The translations under genes were made by a program, and so were the position numbers. The notes below the pieces were generated by a model that was not told the DNA's origin, did no database searches, and worked only from the letters and a program-made list of their open reading frames with translations. A stretch of 64,000 bases of DNA from positions 742,578 to 806,577 of the forward strand of contig CAVWOT010000012.1 in NCBI GenBank assembly GCA_963756605.1, given 5' to 3'. Positions 8,211 to 16,691 of this stretch are shown here, piece by piece (positions within the stretch are counted from its first letter, which is position 1; each line of letters starts with the position of its first letter). Origin of the DNA: Bog-159 sp963756605 (lineage in GTDB: Bacteria; Acidobacteriota; Terriglobia; Bryobacterales; Bryobacteraceae).

Positions 8211-8402
8211 ACCAGAGTGGCGGCGGTCGCTTTACACCGCAAGCAAATGAGATTGTGTTGTGAACGGACACCAATTCTTTGGCAGGGCGATTGCTTTGAC
8301 GCCGTACGCGGACACGCCGAACGGAAGTTCTCGGCCCGCTAAAGCATGACCCATTTTGTGAAGGCCCGGCAAAGTTCTTGTTACTGCGAAGTTATCTACC
8401 TT

Positions 8403-11207
8403 ATGATTATGAGATCGTCACGTTACGCAAACATCATCGGCACTCTGTACGTTGCCGGCGCACTGGCCTGCGCCACTTGCGCGTATGGACAGGCTATTGT
8501 CACCACGGTGGCCGGCGGCGGTTTTGTCAATAACGCGCCGGCGCTCCAAACCTATCTCAGCAACCCACAGGGAGTTGCGGTGGATTCTTCCGGGAACGTC
8601 TATATTGCGGATCTGAGTTCGGTGGGGCAGAACCATATTTTGCGCGCTGCTCTTGCCACGCAGGTGATTACCGCGGTGGCGGGCGGCGGACCCGCGGTTT
8701 TCGCCGTGACGGATGGACCCGCGCTTTCGGTGCGCGTAACTCCTACGGACCTGGTGGTGAACGCGAGCGGTAACGTGCTGTTCCTGGACAGTTCCAGGCT
8801 GCGGCAGCTCAACGTGGCGCAGGCCGCCATCACCACGCTGGCAGGGCAGAATAACGTGAATTCCGAGGCGGGAAACGGCGGCCCGGCCGCGTCCGCAACG
8901 CTCAATATGCCGCAGCAGTTTTGCCTGGATGCCGCGGGTAACATCTATATCGTGGAACTGGCGGGATACGTGCGGCGGATCGATGGGAAGAGCGGCGTGA
9001 TCACCACCATCGCCGGCACGGGCGGATCCACATTTGGCGGCGATGGGGGCCTGGCGACGGCGGCCACGCTGGTGCGCCCCACGGGCATTACGGTCGATGC
9101 GAGCGGCAACCTCTATATTGCGGATGCGGGCGACCTGCGCATCCGCAAGATTGATGCCGGCACCAACACCATCAGCACCATTGCGGGCACCGGGCAGGCG
9201 CTCGAAAGCGGCGATGGAGGCAGCGCCCTGAAGGCTTCGTTTGGCGCGCTGGGCCAGTTGGCCATCGACAGCAGCAGCAACCTGTATGTGATCGACGGCA
9301 GCCGGGTGCGGCGCATCACCGCCGCGACCGGTGTGATCGCCACGGTGGCGGGCAACGGCACAGCAGGACTGGCTGGAGACGGCGCAGTCGCTACGCAGGC
9401 GGAGATCAACGCGCCTGCGGGGTTGGCGCTCGATAGCGCGAGTAACCTATATATTGCCGACACCGGTAACCGTCGCGTACGCAAAGTGACGGCGGCCACG
9501 GGAATGATCTCCACCATCGCGGGCACGTCGCAAAATGGCGATGGGGGCCTGGCCACCGGCGCGATGCTGAGCCTTCCGCAGACCATCGCAGTGGATTCGG
9601 CAGGCGACTTGTTTATCGGCGAAACCAGCGACATACGGGAAGTGAATGCGACGACGGGTGTGATCTCGACCATCGCCGGCGGCGGTTCGAGCACGGCGGA
9701 TGGAATTCCGGCTTTACAAGCGAAGCTGAGTCCGCTCAGCCTGGGGTTCGACGCGGCAGGCAATCTGATGGTGGGGGAGATGGGCTCGATCCGCCGCATT
9801 GATGCGAGCGGGGTAATCACGACGTTTGCCGGCACGGGCGTGCAGGGGTTCGCGGGCGACGGAGGACCGGCCAGTGCGGCGCAAGTGAGTGACGTGACCG
9901 CGCTGGCGCTCGATGCATCCGGCGACGTGGTGTTCGTAGATGGCGGCAATAAGCGGCTGCGCAAAATCGATGCCACCAGCGGCACCATCGCGACGGTGGC
10001 CGGGAACGGGCAGTCGAAATTTTCAGGCTTCGGGCAGGCGGCGACGGCCACCGGTCTGGGCTATTTAGGCGGCGTCGCGGTGGACGCCAACGGTAACATC
10101 TACACAGGCGGGGTGGCTACTTACTTTCTGCTGGAGATCTCGCCGGCGGGGGTGGTGTCGGCGGCGGGCGGCGTCGGCGGGTGCGGTTATATAGGCGACG
10201 GCGGGCCGGCCACGATGGCGGGCATGTGTCAGCCCACCAGCATGGCCATAGATTCGAGCGGCGATATCTTCGTGGGCGACACGACTTGCTATTGCGTACG
10301 CAGAATCGCGGCCGGCACCGGGATCATTCAGACGGTGGTGGGGACCGGGACAGCGGGGTATACCGGCGACAACGGTCCGGCTCCGCAAGCGCAGCTTCGT
10401 TCCGTATCGGCCATCGCGCTGCACGGGAGCACGCTGTATGTGGTGGACACGACCGCCGAGGTAGTGCGCGCCGTGACTCCGGACACGCCGCCAGCTTCCG
10501 CGCCACCGAGCTTTTCATCGCTGGTGAGTTCAGCCAGCTTTCAAGGCGGCGACGTGGCGCCGGGCGAACTGATCACCTTCTATGGAAACTACCTGGGGCC
10601 GGCCACGCCAGCCACCTGGACGCTCGGTTCTAACGGAGTGCTGACCATCCCGAATGCCGGCGTGCAGGTTTTCTTCGACAATACGCCGGCGCCGCTGGTT
10701 TACATCTCCGCGGGCCAGGTTAATGCCGTGGCGCCGTATGCGGTGGCCAACGGATTTTCCACCGTGCGCGTCGAGACGGCCGGCGGAACGGTTTCGGACA
10801 CAACCTTTGGCGCGGCGCAGACGGCGCCCGGCATTTTCCCCGACGCGATTGTGAACGAAGACGGCAGCATCAACGGTCCGTCGCATCCGGCTCCGAAGGG
10901 ATCGTACGTGCAGATGTACGGGACCGGGCTGGGGCAGACCACACCGGCTGGGACGGACGGGATAGTGACGCCGGTGGTCAACTATCCGAAACAAGTCTAC
11001 GCCGTGTCGGCGACGCTCAGCCAGAACCCGCTCTTCTCCGCGGCATTGCCGATGAACGTGTTTTACTACGGACCAGCGCCGGGATTGGCGGCGGGGGTTT
11101 GCCAGATCAATGCGTTTGTGCCGGCGGGCGCGGCCTCGGGTGAGAACTTCCTGGTGCTTTCGGCGGGGCCGGCGGGGAGTCCGGGGATTCCGTTTTATGT
11201 ACAGTGA
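8403..11207 (+). CDS. Secreted NHL-repeat protein with Solibacter-type C-terminal domain
   Basis: A 934-residue exported protein. The signal peptide (TLYVAGALACATCAYGQA) is followed by about ten NHL-type blades. They share the rhythm ISTIAGTG, GDGG.A..A.L, P.G.A.D..GNLYIAD and RIRKI/V, spanning residues 30-700 and predicting one or two beta-propellers. Residues about 705-934 match the Solibacter paralogous C-terminal domain (TIGR03437), with APGELITFYGNYLGP, APLVYISAGQVNAVAPY and YVQMYGTGLGQTTP. Function is unknown; such propellers bind ligands or proteins outside the cell. ATG 8403 (or 8409) is chosen because it places the signal peptide at the N-terminus. ATG 8346 would put 19 polar residues in front of it. 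Confidence 0.88.
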   Translation: MIMRSSRYANIIGTLYVAGALACATCAYGQAIVTTVAGGGFVNNAPALQTYLSNPQGVAVDSSGNVYIADLSSVGQNHILRAALATQVITAVAGGGPAVFAVTDGPALSVRVTPTDLVVNASGNVLFLDSSRLRQLNVAQAAITTLAGQNNVNSEAGNGGPAASATLNMPQQFCLDAAGNIYIVELAGYVRRIDGKSGVITTIAGTGGSTFGGDGGLATAATLVRPTGITVDASGNLYIADAGDLRIRKIDAGTNTISTIAGTGQALESGDGGSALKASFGALGQLAIDSSSNLYVIDGSRVRRITAATGVIATVAGNGTAGLAGDGAVATQAEINAPAGLALDSASNLYIADTGNRRVRKVTAATGMISTIAGTSQNGDGGLATGAMLSLPQTIAVDSAGDLFIGETSDIREVNATTGVISTIAGGGSSTADGIPALQAKLSPLSLGFDAAGNLMVGEMGSIRRIDASGVITTFAGTGVQGFAGDGGPASAAQVSDVTALALDASGDVVFVDGGNKRLRKIDATSGTIATVAGNGQSKFSGFGQAATATGLGYLGGVAVDANGNIYTGGVATYFLLEISPAGVVSAAGGVGGCGYIGDGGPATMAGMCQPTSMAIDSSGDIFVGDTTCYCVRRIAAGTGIIQTVVGTGTAGYTGDNGPAPQAQLRSVSAIALHGSTLYVVDTTAEVVRAVTPDTPPASAPPSFSSLVSSASFQGGDVAPGELITFYGNYLGPATPATWTLGSNGVLTIPNAGVQVFFDNTPAPLVYISAGQVNAVAPYAVANGFSTVRVETAGGTVSDTTFGAAQTAPGIFPDAIVNEDGSINGPSHPAPKGSYVQMYGTGLGQTTPAGTDGIVTPVVNYPKQVYAVSATLSQNPLFSAALPMNVFYYGPAPGLAAGVCQINAFVPAGAASGENFLVLSAGPAGSPGIPFYVQ

Positions 11208-11211
11208 GGGG

Positions 11212-11253
11212 GACAGGAGCCAGAAGACAGGAGACAGAAGACAGGAGCCAGAA
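11212..11253. repeat. 14-bp purine-rich tandem repeat after the NHL gene
   Basis: Three units of GACAGGAG(C/A)CAGAA directly in tandem, beginning four bases after the NHL stop codon. Each is itself two related 7-mers (GGAGNCA, GAAGACA). The same 7-mer family appears in the opposite orientation at 11658-11685. Confidence 0.8.
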
Positions 11254-11657
11254 GCCGCGGCTCTGGCTTACGGTGCGGTATTGAGTGATTTATCGTTGCC
11301 GCTTTGGCCCTTTGCGGACTAGCAGGAAACAGCCTCTGCATTTCGGGAAAAGGTAGCTCGTCTATGTCAAACACGGTCACTCGCACCAAGCGAGATCGGG
11401 CCTCCCCGGCCAATTCGAACGAGCGCTGCCAAATCTGTGTCACTCCAGGCTACAACCTCGATTACAAGATCATGACCTCCGGGAGGCCTCGTCCGTTGCC
11501 AGCTGCAGCGCACGCTCTACGTCTTCGGTGAAATCAAAACGGCTCATGGTTGCCCGAAATGAAGGGGGAAGGAGACAGGAGTCGCAAGTCAGGAGGCGCG
11601 GCAGTGACTGATGGTGCGGCAGTGGCCGGCAGTGCGGCACGGCAGACTTCTTACTTC
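11254..11657. other. Convergent intergenic region, possible ClpN-like scrap
   Basis: No intact gene. On the minus strand ATG 11547 opens a 25-codon frame (MSRFDFTEDVERALQLATDE, then ASRRS and stop) that resembles the first helix of a Clp N-terminal domain. It does not continue in any frame, so it may be a decayed fragment or chance. A further GGAGACAGGAG copy lies near 11568-11580. Confidence 0.35.
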
Positions 11658-11685
11658 TGTCTCCTGTCTCCTGTCTCCTGTCTTC
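11658..11685. repeat. 7-bp tandem repeat abutting the KimA-like stop codon
   Basis: Three TGTCTCC units and one TGTCTTC (28 bases) end immediately beside the stop codon of the minus-strand transporter gene. Read on that gene's own strand, the units are GGAGACA/GAAGACA, the same purine-rich unit that follows the NHL gene. The two arrays form an inverted pair about 400 bases apart. Confidence 0.8.
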
Positions 11686-13557
11686 TCACTCCCTCTCGAC
11701 GTACCAAGGTACGTTCACTACGATAATGCGCCCGTTGCCTTTGAAATAAAGCATGGATTTCAAGGCGGTGCCTCGCTGGTTGTGGAGCAGGTGGTAATAC
11801 CAGCGGCGCTCCACGATTTCCGGAATAACTACGGCTATCTGGCGTTTGGGATTATGCTGCGCCAGGTCGAGCACGTAATCCACGAGCGGGTTGATTACGA
11901 AGCGGAAGGGCGACGGGAGGAGCACCAGTTTGGGGGGGCACATACCCAGCTGTTGCACGGGCTGATCTACGAAGGTGACCCACTCCTGTTTCAGGTAACT
12001 GGTGTGCTCTCCGGATTCTATGTGCAGGACAGTCACTTCAGGCGAAATCGTCAAAGCGAAGGTGATGGCCCTCTTGGCGATGTTACTCCAGTGATCCATG
12101 GGCACCACCACCAACGGCGGTTCGAAGCTACCAAGTTCGAGCGGCGACTGACTCATCACCGCCATGCTTACCGTATGATAGTGGCGGCGCACCGCTATCA
12201 TGATCGCTAATAATCCAGGAACTAACAGAAAGGTAATCCAAGCTCCCTCCACGAACTTAGCGACTAGTACCACGACCACTGTAATAGCGGTGGCCAGGGC
12301 GCCCACACCGTTTACCAGCATGCTACGGTGTGCGCGCCGGCCGCCGATGCGGCGCCAATGGAATACCATACCGGTCTGCGACAGCGTGAATGCCAGAAAA
12401 GCGCCGACGGCAAAGAGCGGAATCAGCCGGTCAGTCACGCCGCCGAATACGACGATGAGCACGCCGGAGAGCGCGGCCAGCACGTAAATACCCTGCGAAT
12501 AAACCAGCCGCCGGCCGCGTGAGCCGAACGAGCGCGGCAGAAATCCATCCTGCGAGATGATCTTGCAGAGGCGCGGGAAATCGGCGAAGGCTGTGTTGGC
12601 GGACAGGGCCAATACTAGAAGGATGCCGCCGATGGTCACATAGTAAAAAGGTCCCTTGCCCGTAACTGCCGCTACGAGCATAGAGAGGACGCTCTGATAA
12701 CCGGGCGCGCCGGGGTCGGTGGCGGCGACCTGGTACACCTTCACCAGGTAGGCGATGCCGAGCAGCATCAGGATGAGTAATCCGATGATGATGGCCAAGG
12801 TGCTGCGCGCATTCTTGGCGGTTGGTTCACGGAAGGCGCGCACGCCGTTGGAGACGGCCTCGACACCCGTCATAGCGGTGCAGCCGCTGGCGAAGGCTTT
12901 GAGCAGCAGCCAGGCGGAGGCTGCCGCTACGGCTTTTTGAGCGGCGGGTGGCGGTATGACAGGTGCCGGATGGCCGCCATTGGCCAGCGTCCTGACCACA
13001 CCTATCACGATGGCGATCATCAGGGTACCGACGAACAAGTAAGTCGGGAATAAGAAGATGACTCCGGTTTCGCGTACGCCTCGTAAGTTGATTAAAGTGA
13101 CTAGGGCCAGAATCGACAGACATAGCGCGAGGGTGTGCGGCTCGAGGCTGGGCATGGCCGATACCAACGCGCCCACTCCCGCCGAGATTCCCACCGCTAC
13201 GACGAGAATGTAATCGATCATCAAGGCCGCCGCGGCAAGCAGGCCGGGGAAGACGCCCAGGTTATGGCGCGCGACGGTGTAGGAACCGCCGCCGCCAGGG
13301 TATGCTTCGATGGTCTGGCGGTAGGAAAAGAAGACAATGGTCAGGAGAATGACGATGCTGATGCTGATGGGCAGGATGTAAGCGACGCCGGCGGCTCCCA
13401 GCGGGATGAGCAGGGTGAGGGCTGCCTCCGGGCCGTAAGCCGCCGAACTGAGGGCGTCCAGCCCGAAGATGGGGATTCCGGACAGGGGGCCGATGCGTTC
13501 GGCGCGCTCGTCGCTGGTGGCCAGCGGGGATCCGAGGAGGAAATCGAGAATCGCCAT
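11686..13557 (-). CDS. KimA-like potassium/proton symporter (APC superfamily)
   Basis: A 623-residue permease with 12 predicted membrane segments (residues 1-470) and a cytoplasmic C-terminal domain (about 475-623). Conserved blocks match the KimA/YdaO group of APC transporters: GLDALSSAAYGPE near the N-terminus, SYRQTIEAYPGGGGSYTVA, LMIDYILVVAVGISAG, KAFASGCTAMTGVEAVSNGV and ALSANTAFADFPRL. The soluble tail reads like the KimA tail that binds c-di-AMP in Firmicutes (MDHWSNIAKRAITFAL, IVEERRWYYHLLHNQRG-type ending). Expected role: high-affinity potassium uptake. No c-di-AMP riboswitch is visible upstream. ATG 13557 sits nine bases after a TATAGT box. Substrate is inferred from family resemblance. 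Confidence 0.8.
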   Translation of the reverse strand: MAILDFLLGSPLATSDERAERIGPLSGIPIFGLDALSSAAYGPEAALTLLIPLGAAGVAYILPISISIVILLTIVFFSYRQTIEAYPGGGGSYTVARHNLGVFPGLLAAAALMIDYILVVAVGISAGVGALVSAMPSLEPHTLALCLSILALVTLINLRGVRETGVIFLFPTYLFVGTLMIAIVIGVVRTLANGGHPAPVIPPPAAQKAVAAASAWLLLKAFASGCTAMTGVEAVSNGVRAFREPTAKNARSTLAIIIGLLILMLLGIAYLVKVYQVAATDPGAPGYQSVLSMLVAAVTGKGPFYYVTIGGILLVLALSANTAFADFPRLCKIISQDGFLPRSFGSRGRRLVYSQGIYVLAALSGVLIVVFGGVTDRLIPLFAVGAFLAFTLSQTGMVFHWRRIGGRRAHRSMLVNGVGALATAITVVVVLVAKFVEGAWITFLLVPGLLAIMIAVRRHYHTVSMAVMSQSPLELGSFEPPLVVVPMDHWSNIAKRAITFALTISPEVTVLHIESGEHTSYLKQEWVTFVDQPVQQLGMCPPKLVLLPSPFRFVINPLVDYVLDLAQHNPKRQIAVVIPEIVERRWYYHLLHNQRGTALKSMLYFKGNGRIIVVNVPWYVERE

Positions 13558-13566
13558 GGCACTCGG

Positions 13567-13572
13567 ACTATA
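13567..13572 (-). promoter_or_regulatory. Possible -10 box (TATAGT) of the KimA-like gene
   Basis: On the minus strand TATAGT lies nine bases before ATG 13557, so transcription would begin at or next to the start codon. No clear -35 is visible. Confidence 0.4.
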
Positions 13573-13643
13573 TTACCGCAGGTGTATTAAAAGGTTCGCG
13601 AAGCCGGGCTGAAGCCGGGCCGAAACCCAATGCCACTTAGTTA

Positions 13644-13657
13644 TCCCAATATTGGGA
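13644..13657. promoter_or_regulatory. 14-bp perfect palindrome
   Basis: TCCCAATATTGGGA, 87 bases upstream of the KimA-like start and 15 bases from the modular palindrome cluster. It could be a dimer-binding operator for the transporter gene, or an edge of the repeat. No regulator gene is adjacent. Confidence 0.35.
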
Positions 13658-13671
13658 ACGCTGCATATTTT

Positions 13672-13793
13672 GTGGGGCAGACCTCCAGGCCTGCGCGGGT
13701 CCTCCAGGACCCGCCCCTCGCGCTTGGAATCAGCCGTTCCAGACGCGAGCGGCCGACGTGGACGTCGTCCGCAGGACTGGAGTCCTGCCCCAC
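13672..13793. repeat. 122-bp composite of modular palindromes
   Basis: Bounded by GTGGGGCAG on the left and its complement CTGCCCCAC on the right. In order it contains GCAGACCT-CC-AGGCCTGC, GCGGGTCCTCCAGGACCCGC, a CTCGCG/CGCGAG hairpin, GGCCGACGT-GG-ACGTCGTCC and GCAGGACT-GG-AGTCCTGC. Each module is an 18-20 base palindrome with a CC or GG centre, and the last is the complement of the first module in the E2 gene copy. It lies between the DUF2254 gene and the KimA-like gene. Confidence 0.85.
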
Positions 13794-13833
13794 AATTTGG
13801 GCAGGTGTTCGGTGCTGAAGCCCGCCCTCCAAT

Positions 13834-15144
13834 TTAGGTGAGTTGGTGGAGGGCGTCCTGGCGGGCTCGGAGGGCCTCCATCTCTTCGGGTTCAAGCTTG
13901 CCGGCGCATCCGTTGAGGACTTGCGTGCCCCGTTCAATCAACGCGCGGCGGTAGGCCCGATCGGGCGTAGTTGCGGCGATGTCCATCAGCGCGCGCAGCA
14001 GCCGCAGGCTGACGGCCACATCGGATTTGGAGTACATGCGTATCTGCTCGAAGGCCGCTTCCAGCAGACGGCGGAAGCCGACCCAGGGAATGACGACGCG
14101 CACAGTGCCGGGCGGATCGTAGAGCACTGATTCGGGCGGCTCGCGGGCGGCGAAGCGGATCATGATGGCGCTGAGCCAATCCACGCAATTGATGGCCGTC
14201 GAGGGGTCGTTGACGGCGGGCGAAATAGCTTTCAGGGCGATATCCACAATTTGCAGGACGCCGAATTCGATATCCTGCTGCAAGGTGCGGGTGGGACCGA
14301 GATCGAACGCGCCACACAGGTCCGCGATGGCTTCGGGCGGCACACGCCCGCTCTTGGAAACCTCCAGCAGCGGTGCGCCGGCCGGCGTGAAGTGGCCGAC
14401 GCGCCGCAGCACGTTGATCTTGACGTGGTAGGTCTTGGCCAATTGCACCAGGCGCCTGCGGTCGACAAAGCGAATGTAGCCGGAGGCCTGGCTCGGGATG
14501 GTGGTTTCCCAATGGGACGCGGCGGCCGGCGGCGCGTCGAGACGATCGAGCCGGTGCGGCCATGGCATCATCTCATCGATCATGGCGAGGGTATCGGCGG
14601 CGATGCGGGCGACGATATGGTTAGCGCTGATGGCCCGCGAAATGTGGTGGATGAAAAAGAGCAGCCATCCTACGCAAGCCACCGCCAGCAGCATGGCTCC
14701 CATAACAGTGAAAACCGGCGCGAAGGGATACGGCTGCGAGTGTGCCGCGGGAAGGGCGGCCAGGCAGTAGAGGAACGTGCCCAGGAAAATGCCGAGGGTC
14801 CATTGGGTGACGCGGTCCTGGACGAAGCTGACGATGATGCGCGGCGAGAATTGCATGGAGGCCAGCGTCAGGGTCATGAGCATGATGGCGAAGACGATGG
14901 AGACCACTGTCATGATGGAGGCGGCTATGGTTCCGAGGATGATCTGGACGACTTGCGGATCCGCGCGGGAGGGAAACAGCACGCCCGGCGTCCAGGCGCT
15001 GAGGGCGGGGAAGGACTCCTCCAATTCGGACAGCGCGGCGCCCACGCAGGCGAGCAAAAGGGCGATGGTGAGCGGGCGGACCAGAAACCCGCCACGCAGG
15101 TTATACAAGGTTCGCCGGGCAAGCAATGGCAGGCGTAAGGGCAA
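13834..15144 (-). CDS. DUF2254 family membrane protein
   Basis: A 436-residue predicted inner-membrane protein. Four hydrophobic segments lie in the first 170 residues, including IILGTIAASIMTVVSIVFAI and FTVMGAMLLAVACVGWLLFF. SMQFSPRIIVSFVQDRVTQW and FIHHISRAISANHI are family-typical conserved loops. The remainder is a soluble domain containing ISPAVNDPSTAINCVDWL. Function is unknown; the soluble part is probably cytoplasmic. The frame opens with TTG at 15144 and has no good ATG before the first membrane segment. A GATACT box lies six bases upstream, so a leaderless TTG start is possible but uncertain. It is followed by the palindrome cluster, then by the separately promoted KimA-like gene. 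Confidence 0.82.
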   Translation of the reverse strand: MPLRLPLLARRTLYNLRGGFLVRPLTIALLLACVGAALSELEESFPALSAWTPGVLFPSRADPQVVQIILGTIAASIMTVVSIVFAIMLMTLTLASMQFSPRIIVSFVQDRVTQWTLGIFLGTFLYCLAALPAAHSQPYPFAPVFTVMGAMLLAVACVGWLLFFIHHISRAISANHIVARIAADTLAMIDEMMPWPHRLDRLDAPPAAASHWETTIPSQASGYIRFVDRRRLVQLAKTYHVKINVLRRVGHFTPAGAPLLEVSKSGRVPPEAIADLCGAFDLGPTRTLQQDIEFGVLQIVDIALKAISPAVNDPSTAINCVDWLSAIMIRFAAREPPESVLYDPPGTVRVVIPWVGFRRLLEAAFEQIRMYSKSDVAVSLRLLRALMDIAATTPDRAYRRALIERGTQVLNGCAGKLEPEEMEALRARQDALHQLT

Positions 15145-15334
15145 GTTTTCAGTATCGCACCAGGGCTGCGGTTTTACGTTTGGCGGTCACAAGTACCGTG
15201 CCCCCCAAACGGCGCTGAAAACAAACCTCGCCAGCCAATCCATCAACCCGAATTGCTTGGCCGGCGTGCTATGCTCACTCCGGGTTGAAGGCGCCGCCCG
15301 TGCTCTTTGAAATCTGAATAACAGCGAACGAACG

Positions 15335-15360
15335 CGAAATTACCGTACGAAATTACCGTA
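15335..15360. repeat. Direct repeat, 13 bp twice
   Basis: CGAAATTACCGTA occurs twice head to tail in the space between the thioesterase 3' end and the DUF2254 gene. Nothing else is recognised in the 278-base gap. Confidence 0.6.
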
Positions 15361-15422
15361 CGAACCCAACAGATCCTTTGTTTTCAACAAAAGCTCCAGC
15401 GACGAAGCCACGTTAAACGGAG

Positions 15423-15827
15423 CTAAACTCCGCCCTCCCCGCCCAGTTTTCCCTGCATCTTGGCCGTGAACCTGGCGACGTTGATGATCGTACGTTCGTG
15501 GGTGCCCTCCCCGCACTTCTCCTTCTCGTCCCAAGCTTCCACTTTGAAGTTGATGCGGCGTCCTTCCACCCCGATCACTTCGGCGGTGAACGTCACCATC
15601 ATGCCCATGGGCGTGCCGGCCAGATGATAAACGTTCACGTGCGTGCCGACCGTGTCGTGCCCCGCGTCGAGCAATGGCAACACGGCGTCGCGGCAGGTGC
15701 GCTCCATCCAGCCGATCATCCACGGCGTGGCCAGCACCCGCGCCCCATCCATGCCCAGGAAATTGATGGCCACTTCGTCATCCACCAGCAGCTTCTTCTC
15801 GAGCTTCGTTCCGATCGCGATGTCCAT
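15423..15827 (-). CDS. Hot-dog thioesterase, FlK-like
   Basis: A 134-residue single hot-dog-domain protein close in pattern to the fluoroacetyl-CoA thioesterase FlK group. The catalytic candidates are visible in register: Thr in VLATPWMIG, Glu in GWMERTCRD and His in GTHVNVYHLAGTP. The GRRINFKVEAWDEKEKCGEG and THERTIIN strands follow. It probably hydrolyses or binds a small acyl-CoA, but the acyl group is unknown and fluoroacetate need not be the substrate. ATG 15827 has GGAAGG six bases upstream. It is the last gene of an operon with rhamnulokinase and a sugar isomerase; spacing from the isomerase is 12 bases. Confidence 0.85.
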   Translation of the reverse strand: MDIAIGTKLEKKLLVDDEVAINFLGMDGARVLATPWMIGWMERTCRDAVLPLLDAGHDTVGTHVNVYHLAGTPMGMMVTFTAEVIGVEGRRINFKVEAWDEKEKCGEGTHERTIINVARFTAKMQGKLGGEGGV

Positions 15828-15839
15828 TCTGCCTTCCGC

Positions 15840-16679
15840 CTACCCTTTCATTCCCGCCAACGCGCCGCGCATATAGCTAAATGAAATCTTCATGCCCGGC
15901 AGTGGATTGTCTGCATTGATCTCGTACTCCAGGTTCACGCAACCCTGATACCCGATTTTCTGAAGCTGCTTGAAGATGCCCACAATCGGCATGATCCCCT
16001 CGCCCACATCGCATTGAGTGGCGTGCGGCTCGAACGTGCGCAGATCCTTGATGTGCATATCGAACAACCGGCTGCCGGCCTCCGCGATGGACTCCACCAC
16101 GTTGGCGCCCGCGCGCGCCGAGTGCCCCACATCCATACACAGCCCGCATCGCGGGTCCATGTTTCGCACCACCTCCAGCACCGATTGCGGCGTCGGATAC
16201 TGCTTGTCCTCCGGGCCGTGATTGTGAATCGCGATGCGGATGTTGTACTCTTTCACGAATCGCTCGATCGTGCCCAGGTTGCTGTGCGTGGGCGCACAGA
16301 CCATCATCGGCATACCGCACATTTTGGCGTATTCAAAATAGCGCCGGATATCGTCCGGATCGTCCTTGGCTAGCGTGATGTTCCCGCCGCTGACGATGGT
16401 CAGCCCGCTGCGCTCGAATTCCTTGCGCCCGCTTTCCAACTCTTCCGGACTGCTGCGGTACGGCAGGTGAAACTCCTTCACACTCACATACGGCGTGCGC
16501 AATTCCTTGATGCACTGGATGGCCAGCGCGCGATTGTAATCGCGTAGCGAGTAACTGGCTACGCCCAGCTTGATGCCGCCGGGTGTGTCGTCAGTCGCCG
16601 CGCTGCCGTGTCCCGCCGCGCCGACGCCTGCCAGACCGGCCGTTGCCAGAAAGCTGCGGCGATTCAATTCGTGTTTCAT
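15840..16679 (-). CDS. Exported sugar phosphate isomerase/epimerase-like TIM barrel
   Basis: A 279-residue protein of the xylose isomerase-like TIM-barrel (AP_endonuc_2) group. It begins with a twin-arginine signal (NRRSFLATAGLAGVGAAGHG), so the folded enzyme is expected outside the cytoplasm. Metal-binding positions are suggested by EFHLPY, AIHNHGPED, CMDVGHSARAG, DMHIKDL and VNLEYEI, matching the usual Glu-Asp-His-Glu set. The true substrate is unknown. It starts 12 bases after the rhamnulokinase stop and is clearly co-transcribed. The pairing of an exported isomerase with a cytoplasmic kinase is odd and suggests it does not make the kinase's substrate. TAAAAT nine bases before the start overlaps the preceding stop and may be chance. 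Confidence 0.85.
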   Translation of the reverse strand: MKHELNRRSFLATAGLAGVGAAGHGSAATDDTPGGIKLGVASYSLRDYNRALAIQCIKELRTPYVSVKEFHLPYRSSPEELESGRKEFERSGLTIVSGGNITLAKDDPDDIRRYFEYAKMCGMPMMVCAPTHSNLGTIERFVKEYNIRIAIHNHGPEDKQYPTPQSVLEVVRNMDPRCGLCMDVGHSARAGANVVESIAEAGSRLFDMHIKDLRTFEPHATQCDVGEGIMPIVGIFKQLQKIGYQGCVNLEYEINADNPLPGMKISFSYMRGALAGMKG

Positions 16680-16691
16680 GATGCAACCATT

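Noticed and set aside
9113..10051. 312-codon minus-strand frame opposite the NHL gene
   Set aside because: Repeat-driven shadow of the NHL blades; no family motif, and the plus-strand protein is unambiguous.
13558..13640. c-di-AMP (ydaO) riboswitch before the KimA-like gene
   Set aside because: Looked for because KimA genes in Firmicutes carry one. The 80 bases upstream lack its conserved core, and the -10 box leaves no room for a leader.
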